Assembly: GCA_963930775.1 (NCBI GenBank)
Contig: OZ005690.1
Span: 7,920,225-7,984,224, forward strand
Reading direction: 5' to 3'
Length of the DNA stretch: 64,000 nt
DNA from: Cliona cf. orientalis
Lineage: Eukaryota > Porifera > Demospongiae > Clionaida > Clionaidae
In this document: positions 14,001-21,564 of the stretch, piece after piece
How the letters are laid out: every line of letters begins with the position of its first letter
Position numbering within the stretch: position 1 is the first letter of the stretch
The notes under the pieces: model-generated
Database searches by the model: none
The model's input: only the letters and a program-made list of their open reading frames with translations
What the model was told of the DNA's origin: nothing
Position numbers and translations under genes: made by a program

Positions 14001-17000
14001 ATTAGTTTCAATGTTGATAGGGCATTCAAAGTCACACTAGTTTCTCAACCGCAGTGCATCAAGGTCCAAGTATCAAAGCATCCGAAAGGAAGGAGCAAAG
14101 AAACACTATCGACTATTTGCTCTAAAGTACGTGAAACCATAGTCAACACACTTACAGGAGTGATTTCCAAGATGAAGTACAAACTGTTTTTGCCCGAGAC
14201 ACCAGTGCTTTCTGAACAGCCATTTGATCTGGCTTTCATATGTTGCATGGATGACTCCCACTCCGATCACTTGATGATAGTGGTTGAAGTTGAAGGTGAA
14301 AGCTGTGCTCTATGTCCCATTGACGACATTTCATTTGAGCTTAATAAAGAGCACCATTTCTGGTTTGGTATGGTAAGTTGAATCATCCATTAAAATAGGC
14401 TTTTCCAAAATAATAGCATACAGCGCCATTATTGACCACCAAACGTACCGCAAGTAGAACTCCTCACGCATAGCTAGGTCTAATGATCATGAAGCTTGCA
14501 CCAGCTCAAAGGGTGTGCTTTACCCAATGGTACCTGTTTAGACTATACCTACTACCACAATAGGCTTCGAGCAGTGCTTCATGCAGTGGAGCTATCATTG
14601 GACTAATATAGTACTTGACCTTACATCATTTATCGACCTCTGAGAATACCTTCATATTATTTTTTGGTGTAGACACTTTTGTAAATTATTGATCCCACTG
14701 TGTCCTTTTGTTAAAATGATGCATGTGTCTGACCGACAATGTTGAAAAATTTGTGCACTTTTTATGTAGCGCCTGGCTGTAGAGCATGGGGAAATAAAGC
14801 ATCGACTTTGACCTCCAAATTTTTTGCCTCTCAATGCCATTAGTGCAATAAACATATTCATAATGGAAGTGATGGTAAGTATTGGGCAGTGCAATATGTG
14901 GCCAGTTGAGGTCAAGTCCAGATCAACTTGACTCGCGCCCCAATATGCCATACTGAGCATCGATATGCCTGAGATTTATAATGTGTACTAGTCAGTAATC
15001 AGCAGTGTACGCCACAGTAGAACCCCACCTTGCAGACACTTTGTCTGGTCCGGAACACCATCTCCATAGACTTGCATATAATCAGTACTCCTGAAATGCG
15101 GCCACCTTGCTACCGTAGGTCGGATTTTAATTGCGAGTATCTATTAATTGCGAATTGTGAGTTTTTATACGTTTCGCAATTAATAGATTCGCAAACGTAA
15201 ATGTGCACGTATACTACAGTACAGTACGGGGTCGTCTATCGCAATTATTGGATTCGCAATTTGGCCGGACTCACAATTATTAAACTAAAACCCGTCCTAC
15301 GGTATTCCATAAAGCAGACACTTGGCTTGACCCCAACAGTCACAATCATTGCCCATACAAACTCACCCTTATAGCGGACACTTTGTCAAAAATTCATAGA
15401 CTCACTTGTAAAGCAAATAACAAGAAGAATGAATGCACAGGAGTGCAAAACCCTCACCGCTACACGCATGCATGACTCATGCACATGTAGATCTATAGTA
15501 GCTAGCATATCTCAGTGTGTCTGCCTGCTCAATATCATAGAGTCGGTAGACTCTATAAGTAGGGATGGCCCGGATATGCCATATATGTAATACATTACAA
15601 ATACCCAAATATCTCAAAATCGGTAATTTTATGAAATTTCTAAGTGTGAGAATCAGAATCTCCAGCAAATTGTGCATCTAACAAGACCAAGATCATTCAT
15701 CAAAACAGTTGTACACGTCAGAACCAGATGTTCAAAAAATAGGCCATTTCTCATTCTTTCTTTCTTCTTTCTTTCTTTCTAGTTTCTTGGGCTAGCTCAA
15801 GACTGCCTCCACCGCTCATCTTACTTTGAGTATAAATCCACTCTATTTTGTAGTGCGCAGTGCAGTGGCACGCTAGTTATGCACCTGTCAACGGTATGCC
15901 CCACTATCCCCCTCCCGCGCAAAACCAAGGGGTACCAAGGGGATTTTACAGGAGAAGCTGGACATAGGGTGGGGCATTTGATTTTATTCGTAAATTAGAG
16001 GGTGTGGCTCACGAGACTATGATTGCCACGTCATAACAGAAGGAGCACGAATGCAATCAAATCCCCTATGTTCCCCTAGGATACACTAGGTACTGAATAG
16101 GGGATTTGACTTCAAATATTGCTCCGACCCTGGGGCAATTGAAACGATCAATGTCAAATCCCCTAGTATGCCCCTACTTGGAGCGGGAGGGGGATACTGG
16201 GGCATACCATTGACAGGTGCATTAGTCGTTATCTCGATAGGACGTAATAGTGGGCGTGTACGGCGCATTATCGAATGGGTGTGTCTGATACGCCATTTTT
16301 ATGATATAATGCGCATGCTCGGAATATGTTGCCATGGTGAAGTCATGTGACAGCGCCTGGCCCTAGGCGCCTAGGCGAGCTGCGATACTAGCTCGTACAT
16401 CGCTAGCTCGTGCAACGGCGCCGGCGCTGGACCGATCATGGATATGAAGGTTCAAGGCTCGAGGAGCGGTAAGGCGCTAGGCATAGGCGAGCTACTCGCT
16501 AGCACTTGCAGCGCTAGTGCTATGCTGGATCGATCATAGATATAAGTCATACCATCGCGATACGAAGGCGCAAGGCTCGAGCAGCGGTATTTTAATAACG
16601 TACAGATCATAAAATTATGCCGGGTAGCTAGCTGCTGCCGACAGTAAAACTTATAACTTAGTTTTCTCACTAAGCGTTAAGTCTCATCACTACTTGGGCC
16701 ACCTAAAGCACTGAGCCTTCTTGGTCATCCTGTTCATCGTCATAATAATTATGAACGCAAGTTAATGAGGGGCGTGGCAAAGAATTTTGTGCACCTCCCA
16801 TCTTCCACTTAATCAGAAATTGTGAGCAAACCATGTAAGATGACATTGATAAATTTCACTAAGTGCAATAAAAAAGAACAGAAACAAGTATAAAAACAAT
16901 TGAATAAAATTGAACAAAAAAGTAGGGATGGCAGGATCAAAAAGTACACAAACAAGAGATAATTGCATCTACTATACATCCCTACGCTTGCTTTTTGAGG

Positions 17001-20000
17001 GGTGCAAATATGACCAGTAGTAATGCAATTGAATCAAAACTGATAAATTCAAACCATCGTGACAACTATAGGGAACAACCTGCACGAATGTTTCCCACAT
17101 ACTGCACTCAACAAACACATCAACCATGATTAATAGGTGCACAGTAGTCGAGAAAAGTAAGCGTAGGGATGTATAGTAGATGCAATTATCTCTTGTTTGT
17201 GTACTTTTTGATCCTGCCATCCCTACTTCTTTGTTCAATTTTATTCAATTGTTTTTATACTTGTATAAGGAGTATTGAACTAGATACATACTACCATAAT
17301 ATTATGGTAGTATGTATCTAGTTCGATACTATTAGCTATGCATATCCTGCACCTGAGGTACTCCAGTTTTCTTCAGAGTCAGTGCATGATATAGGCTAGG
17401 GGGAAGGCACCTGCCTATGTCACTATAATTATATCTGTGACTACTTAATTAAACTCAATTATGCACTTGAGAGCCACTGCCTGTTTACACTGTCACTGCA
17501 TTGACAACTGACCAGCAAGGCACGGAATGGCAACCACAGCTGCACACTATTATACCACTGGGCAGGACTTAACGTGACCACTCTTCCTTGATGCCTGGTA
17601 ATCCTCAGATGCGTACTTTCTCTCAGACGACCCTTACCATACGGACGGACGGACGGACAAAAATCGCCAAACGATTGCAGTAACCCTCCGCCTACGCTTT
17701 GCGGCAAAAGGTTAACTAGAGACGATATTTTAACATCAATGGGGCGAGCCTCCGCGAACCCCACACAAGTACAAATGATTTGGTATACATGCAGATCGGA
17801 ATTAATTTAATGATTGACTCGAGGGAGTGGAAACTATGGTTAGGCCCCTCCAAATCAATTAGTAGTTTCTCATCCCCTCTGAGCTCAAAATTGATGCGGG
17901 CGGGCGGTGGTAATGGTCGTCAATATGTGTAATTTTTGATGGAAATGGTCGTCAAAATCGCTTGCAAAAAAGGATGCGGTATACTTTTGCATTGTGCTCC
18001 TAATCACAAAATGCATGCGGGCGGAAATTAAGGGGGGATGAGAAACTACTAATTGATTTGGAGGGGCCTTAGCTTAGCTCGGAACATGTCTCTAGCTACT
18101 CATAGTACTAGTTCAGCAATGATTATTTTGCTAGCAACAGTCACTTGTTCTTGATCTTTTTAGGGCCTTGAATCGCCTTGAATCTCACATGGACCCTCTG
18201 CACTCAAAATGTTCCGCTCTGCCTGGCTAGAAAGACATATTTTCTCTGTAGCCTTGCCCCTCTCAGTATGAGTCTCTGCAGCTCTCCTTTCGAAATTTCT
18301 GATATTTGTTTCTGCGTTTTCTCAGTCTTTTTTCCTTTTTAGCCGCTCGATGTCACAGGGCTTGCCCTCTTTCTCTAGCTCTACGTTGAAGTATTCGCTC
18401 CACTCTCGCGCTTTGCTTGTTGTATGCGCATGCGCGTAACGGATGAATATTGCATATTGTTGAAATAGAAGACGGGTACATACGGAATGACGGACGGCAG
18501 ATATATACATATACCACACAAACGGAAAATCTCGATTGACTTCACTTGTGTGGGGCTCACTTCGGCTCGCCCCAATTATAGCACTACAAGTATGCTAGTA
18601 CTGCTAATCTTGGTGTTCATAACCTTCAGCAGCTTCCATGTGCTTCACTTGTGAGGTCACAGGTAACATTTCATCATCAGTTATAGTGGAAAGCCACATC
18701 CACTATACATATTTCAACTAGAGCTCTGTAGAACACATACCCCGCGCACACATTGCACAATCTATGGAGTTGCTTTTGTGTGCATGGCTATAATAATTTT
18801 GTGAACTTCAGAAAATTAGTGGAAATATATGCTGCTTTTGTACGTAGCTACCGGAGGTCCCAGTGACAAAAAGCACTCTCTCTGCACCAGATCTAGACTA
18901 CTAGGAGATATGAACTGATACTTGCAATATTTATTGTAATAGTATAGCCATCTTACATTATGATTTAGCTCCATAGGGTTGCAGATTTCAGCTCTGTGGA
19001 TAGATTATGGATTTCACAAGCATTATTAATTTCGACGATCTTTACCAGTCATATTCTTGGCTACTTGGTTGTGTGCATGAGCAGAAAACACAATGGGCAT
19101 GCTTTATGCATTGAGTAGGCACTGTCGATAGGCGTGGTTACATTAGCTAACAAAAAGGCACTATTTGTGACGCCCGTGGACCGTGTCCATCGATTTGACG
19201 CACATTGAAGTTTTTCGCCGAATTCGATTGTCAATGATTTGTTGTGTTTACGAGTCGCTTAGATGCCTACATCTCAAGATATGGTGTTTTTTTGCTCAAC
19301 GACAACGACAACGACAACGACATGACCGATTACTTTACCCCTTGCGCATGCGCATGGGGTAATAGCCAGAGGACACCTAGCTAATCTAGCCACTTGTATT
19401 CAGTCCCAAGGGTGTCTGAATTATAGGGGTTCCACTGTATATGCGTACATGTGTTGTTGCCTGGGGAATGTCTTGGTGCGCACAGGCACCCTGTGTCACA
19501 AACGCTATATAGACTGCCTCAGAAAATTATCATAATATTATTGCATAAAGCTACAGCCCATTCAGTAAAATCATATTATACATGCTCAAGGGGTAATCAT
19601 GCACACTCCAACTGCTCCCAAGCCCACACACCTGCCAAGCAGTCCCGTTAACAAGTATAGTTACTTTAAGCCTGAACAAGATGGACAGCTGGCTCACCCC
19701 CAAATGCTTTCACTGCACTGGGATTTCAATCGCCTACAAGTCGCAACCCCGTAATGTCTCCCGGCTTTGCATGCCCTGTCAAGGATTAATTAGGTGGGGG
19801 TTACAGGTCAAAGGTCACTATGTGTAGGCCAGAGCATTATATCTCCGCGCGCCCACCATTCCACATGTATATTAATTAATATTATTATTGATAGCTACAA
19901 GCTAGATCTTGTTACACCAATCTGGCATTATTTCTCTCAAATGAAAAATAATAATTCATCATAATGATGAATTATTATTTTTCATTTAATGCATTATTTT

Positions 20001-21564
20001 TCATTTAATGCATTATTTCTCTCAAATGAAAAATAATAATTCATCATAATGATGAATTATTATTTTTCATTTAATGCCAGATTGGTGTAACAAGATCTAG
20101 CTTGTAGCTATCAATAATAATGTTATGACTACCCAATCAAGAAGTTCTCTGAAACGTTATATTAATTAATGTTATGTAAGTTGCTATGTAATAATGAATG
20201 TAACAGTTGCATGAGGTTTAACCACAAGAGATTAAACCAGGTTACTGTGAGTGGGAGGCACATGCGGAATGGGCTGGTCATGTTGCCCGGACATGCGCAG
20301 CTCGGCGGCGCGATCATCATATTGGCGCCGGTGTGAGGCATAATATGTGCATGCATAATGGGAAGGAGGAGCTGATTGGTCAGTTAATACTTATAGGAGA
20401 GCTGTTACCTTAGGATCGGGGCTAAGGATGCCGTCATCAAACAGTAAGAGCAGCTGCAAAGTGGAAGGAGAGTCATTTAGCTGGTGCCCACCCTCCCACC
20501 CTATACTTGTCCACTGAGGGATGATGTGTTTCCTTCAGTGTGATCAGTGCCGAGATAATGTATGGGAGTGGGATTCAGGATCCCATTTCGAGTGCCCTCC
20601 AAGTCAGTAGATGGATGTTGCCGGCTTTGCATGCTCTGTTGAGGGTTAAGTAGGTGGGGCTTGCAGGTCAAACGTCACCATGTGCAGGCACGTGACACGC
20701 CCCAGCCCAGGGCCGGCCAGATTGTTATATCTTGGCGCGCCCGCTATTCCACATGCACAAGACTTGATTAATGTTATGGAAATTGCTATGTAATAATGAA
20801 CATAACAGTTAATTCAAAAAATTAATAATAATGGTTCAGGTGTGCAGTTATTGTGCAATTGGTGTGTGCACGTAATTTTGCCCCCTAGTCTCTCCCACCT
20901 TTAAGCGTGTACATACAACATTGAAAGCTAGGAGCATAAGGAATATTTTCACTACATACGCATGTGCTACACAAACCGCTTATTGACATTATACTTATGA
21001 ATTTCTGGTGGGATTAGCAACAAACAGAGATTTTACAGTCATTCTTAATTTGTTTCCAGGATGATCAATACAGAGGCAAAGCTCAAATATTCGGAGGTAG
21101 GCTGCTTATTAATGCTGGATAATAATGAAGTTTGAAATGAAGCATATCGGCGAGAAAACTGAAGTATTTAAGCATAGATAACTAGACATGAGCTCTAGCT
21201 ACATAAAGAGAAAAATATTGTCTTGCCCATCCAACTTTGTATTTAAGAACTATGTATCAGTGACTCTCTTCTTTTCCTCCACAGAGACTGCAGAGACCGT
21301 ATTAAGCATTAATGATTTACAAAAAATCATTGATCAGACTTGGGATGCCCGTTCGCAGTGGTACAATGTAGGTCTGGGTCTAGGTATCTCGGCTGATAAC
21401 TTGGATGCAATGCAGATAGACAAACAAGGCAACTGTGGTGCTTGCTTCTGTGAAATATTTAAAAAGTGGAAATCATCGTCGACCAACTTGGAGTCTACTG
21501 GCTGAAGCCTTAGAGAGTCCATCAGTGGGAATGGCTGAGCTTGCTAATAAGATAGCTGCCATGT
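1189..21564 (+). CDS. Filamin-Ig / SAM / Roc-COR-like GTPase / Death-domain signalling protein
   Basis: Nine exons can be chained by GT/AG sites and matching phase: 1189-2038, 6152-6238, 6383-6496, 7499-7546, 7914-7976, 11214-11411, 12217-14372, 21060-21096 and 21285-21564. Introns 1-6 are all phase 1, the seventh phase 0 and the eighth phase 1. The product is about 1,277 residues. It has three filamin-type Ig repeats (about 1-283), SAM (about 284-350), a charged linker, a helical segment (388-453), a Roc-like GTPase with Walker A GPPRSGKTS at 485-493 and DVGGQ at 655-659, a COR-like region, and a C-terminal Death domain. Proteins mixing Roc-COR with Death or SAM modules are known from sponges, cnidarians and lancelets and are thought to act in innate or apoptotic signalling; that role is inferred here. 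The Death exon needs a one-base shift to stay open, so the annotated end is uncertain. Confidence 0.8.
2387..3041. mobile_element. TACCGTG-type inverted-repeat element, 655 bp
   Basis: The left end, TACCGTGTTTATGCTAATAG, is the inverse of the right end, which reads back as TACCGTGTTTATTCTAATAG. The similarity continues inward as AACGCA. A TA dinucleotide flanks both sides if TA is counted as the target duplication. The centre is GC-richer than the host intron and contains no recognisable gene. A 143-bp relative sits at 47325-47467. It lies in intron 1 of the Roc-COR gene. Confidence 0.8.
4060..5335. repeat. Dispersed repeat, inverted partner of 15775-16965
   Basis: This stretch of intron 1 is the reverse complement, with divergence, of 15775-16965 in intron 7 of the same gene. 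Shared landmarks are the block ending CTTACATGGTTTGCTCA, the block AAGTAGAAGATGGGAGGT, the block GATCGATCCAGC, and the block GATTTATACTCAAACTAAG. The part before about 4440 matches the arm of the 16884-17264 element. It is probably a non-autonomous transposon of about 1 kb that is present several times. Confidence 0.65.
5361..5445 (+). repeat. Solitary end of a long-TIR element
   Basis: The sequence CTCGTCCCCAGACCACTCCC and what follows matches the left terminal repeat of the complete element at 55534-55944, including the block GTTTTCAATGTT and CACGCAGA. The opposite end was not found near it, so it is a fragment. Confidence 0.55.
5653..5680 (+). repeat. Poly-G run, 28 bases
   Basis: An uninterrupted run of 28 G lies in intron 1 of the Roc-COR gene. 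The exact length is unlikely to be reliable in a shotgun assembly. Confidence 0.9.
6152..6496 (+). other. Exons 2-3: SAM domain
   Basis: Exons 6152-6238 and 6383-6496, both phase 1, encode about 67 residues with a SAM pattern. The order is FVDYLKEKGL, then NGIGAQQFVQLTDEDIDDEL, then GFSSGGKTILKRLLKTF. The LT.EDL..ELG core and the G...ILK closing helix are typical. SAM domains form homo- or hetero-oligomers, so this one could gather several copies of the protein. Confidence 0.75.
8501..8689. mobile_element. TACCGTA-type MITE, 189 bp, nested in the fold-back element
   Basis: The ends TACCGTAAATCGCGAATATT and its inverse AATATTCGCGATTTACGGTA are perfect over 20 bases. Both inner parts carry further AAATATTTT-like inverted matches. 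It interrupts one arm of the surrounding fold-back element and is therefore the younger insertion. There is no coding capacity. Confidence 0.85.
9000..9404 (-). CDS. Unidentified reading frame inside the fold-back element
   Basis: The minus strand is open for 134 codons, and the frame stays open upstream past 9404. A likely intron at about 9170-9251 (donor GTACTTG, acceptor TTAATTGCAG) would join ...SAPENYE to GNWSDGLREILRYC. The conceptual product is rich in Trp (DYVWWPSRIPF, EHWMDGWRN). I do not recognise the family. Its position in the middle of a transposon suggests a remnant of the element's own protein, but this is inference. It could also be captured host sequence. Confidence 0.3.
   Translation of the reverse strand: MDGWRNTFSRHLDPLGHGGLFTDKLCKLVDYVWWPSRIPFGNVTSAPENYEGTCTDYYYCNIILPMNTMFCSLIAGNWSDGLREILRYCYGLNPETFVQEDSQDSRADTSVLPGHSPHPGIHLRVGSCQIFTAG
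11214..11411 (+). other. Exon 6: helical segment of the Roc-COR gene
   Basis: The exon adds 66 residues in phase 1. It reads as two or three amphipathic helices around the acidic loop QEDESGDISREG. The loop loosely resembles an EF-hand, but the glycine is misplaced and only one loop is present. A degenerate Death-fold helix bundle is the other possibility. Function is unassigned. Confidence 0.5.
11700..11855 (-). repeat. Dispersed repeat copy with TTTGGCGG-like ends
   Basis: Read on the minus strand, the block GGCAGTGGGCCCAGCCAAGG followed by GAGGTGCTAATTAT matches 56400-56440. The flanking AATTTAATTTGGCGG type motifs also occur at 6810-6900 and 56345-56850. It is a non-coding repeat in intron 6. 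Confidence 0.6.
12217..14372 (+). other. Exon 7: Roc-like GTPase plus COR-like region
   Basis: One 2,156-base exon encodes residues 454-1172. The Walker A motif GPPRSGKTS (485-493) follows a hydrophobic strand. DVGGQP (655-660) is the G3/Walker B position. FGTYKDK (742-748) may serve as G4. A Ser/Thr-rich insert followed by a basic KRRK stretch lies between G1 and G3. The rest has the COR-like pattern FIMPAVLKFAS, then IPLMIRFKGGFVPFGIFCA. The acceptor TTATAG precedes GTGTTG, and the donor is a consensus GTAAGT in phase 0. The GTPase would act as a regulated switch for the flanking SAM and Death modules (inference from the Roco family). Confidence 0.8.
15111..15304. mobile_element. TACCGTAGG-type MITE, 194 bp
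   Basis: The left end TACCGTAGGTCGGATTTTA pairs with the inverse of the right end, TACCGTAGGACGGGTTTTA. Inside, GCAATTAATAGATTCGCAA-like blocks occur in both orientations. The length is close to the 189-bp element at 8501, but the internal sequence is different. No gene. Confidence 0.8.
15775..16965. repeat. Inverted duplicate of 4060-5335
   Basis: The stretch is the reverse complement of the intron 1 repeat, about 11 kb away in the same gene. It has been split by a smaller inverted-repeat insertion at about 15885-16222. Differences are spread along the whole length, so the pair is not a recent copy. Confidence 0.65.
15885..16222. mobile_element. Inverted-repeat element inserted in a repeat, about 338 bp
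   Basis: The left end ACCTGTCAACGGTATGCCCC and the inverse of the right end, ACCTGTCAATGGTATGCCCC, match at 19 of 20 bases. The match continues as TATCCCCCTCCCGC. The homologous repeat at 4060-5335 lacks this segment, so the insertion can be seen against an empty copy. Confidence 0.75.
16884..17264. mobile_element. Element with about 112-bp terminal inverted repeats, 381 bp
   Basis: The ends ACAAGTATAAAAACAATTG (16884) and CAATTGTTTTTATACTTGT (to 17264) are perfect inverses. The arms remain nearly identical to about 16995 and from about 17153, through CAGGATCAAAAAGTACAC. The close identity suggests a young copy. Related arms occur near 4150-4440, 35745-35870 and 37959-38600. Confidence 0.85.
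17271..17330. repeat. 60-bp near-perfect palindrome
   Basis: The arms meet at 17300/17301 with one mismatched pair; the centre is CCATAATATTATGG. It begins six bases after the end of the 16884-17264 element. It could form a hairpin or cruciform. No gene is implied. Confidence 0.85.
17400..17720. repeat. Dispersed repeat, copy 1 of 3
   Basis: Landmarks are GCACTTGAGAGCCACTGCCT, ACTGACCAGCAAGG, a GGAC microsatellite, and AAAAATCGCCAAACGATTGC followed by AGTAACCCT. The same order is found at 23760-24060 and 50035-50450. The CGGCG...GGGTTA end also appears near 10370, 25495 and 57465. Non-coding. Confidence 0.7.
17842..18069. mobile_element. AGGCCCCTCC-type MITE, 228 bp
   Basis: The left end AGGCCCCTCCAAATCAATTA and the inverse of the right end are identical over 20 bases. 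The match continues as GTAGTTTCTCATCCCC. A related, larger copy with ends AGGCCACTCCAAATCAATC lies at 38079-38545. The interior has GCGGGCGG motifs and no gene. Confidence 0.8.
19020..19360. repeat. Dispersed repeat with ACGACA microsatellite
   Basis: The copy includes GTTTACGAGTCGCTTAGATG, CATCTCAAGATATGG and GAGTAGGCACTGTCGATAGG. Related pieces are at about 2095-2330, 3050-3260, 7070-7440, 22060-22460 and 57400-58160. It ends in CCCCTTGCGCATGCGCATGG, so it carries an NRF-1-like palindrome at 19344-19353. Non-coding. Confidence 0.6.
19756..20815. repeat. Direct duplication, one copy interrupted by a palindrome
   Basis: The stretch 19756-19880 plus 20161-20215 is repeated at 20618-20815. Shared blocks include GGCTTTGCATGC, AGGTCAAAGGTCAC-like sequence, TATTCCACATG, and TTGCTATGTAATAATGAA. 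The second copy runs straight across the place where the first copy is interrupted at 19881-20160. Confidence 0.7.
19881..20160. mobile_element. Palindromic insertion, 280 bp, with flanking ATTAATTAAT
   Basis: Bases 19881-20121 form an inverted repeat. Outer arms of about 50 bases begin ATTATTATTGATAGCTACAA and hold two direct copies of an inner palindrome, with 22-base arms around ATTCATCATAATGATGAAT. The element is bordered by ATTAATTAAT at 19871-19880 and again at 20161-20170. The paralogous copy at 20740-20790 lacks it, giving an empty site. There is no coding capacity. Confidence 0.8.
21060..21564 (+). other. Exons 8-9: Death domain with an apparent frameshift
   Basis: Exon 21060-21096 joins in phase 0 to the Roc-COR exon and ends in phase 1. 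Exon 21285 then opens with TAETVLSINDLQKIIDQTW. The Death-domain pattern follows: SQWYNVGLGLGISADNLDAM, CFCEIFKKWKSSS, then, one base out of frame, PTWSLLAEALESPSVGMAEL. The shift falls between about 21470 and 21482 and could be one extra A at 21482. Without the shift the frame ends at 21504, losing helices 5-6 of the domain. A consensus donor GTAAGT follows ATGT at 21564, so at least one more exon is expected. Candidates are a sequencing error, a recent null allele or a true truncated form. Confidence 0.65.

Larger units (their letters stand above)
14373..21059 (+). other. Intron 7 of the Roc-COR gene (6.7 kb), repeat-filled
   Basis: No coding exon fits the phase here. The intron contains at least five inverted-repeat elements (15111, 15885, 16884, 17842 and 19881), microsatellites of the TTTC type near 15755-15780, and a direct duplication around 19756-20815. 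Splicing 14372 to 21060 keeps the frame without any further exon. Confidence 0.6.

Noticed and set aside
17459-17764. 101-codon minus-strand frame
   Set aside because: It coincides with a repeat that has copies at 23760 and 50035, where the frame is not kept.
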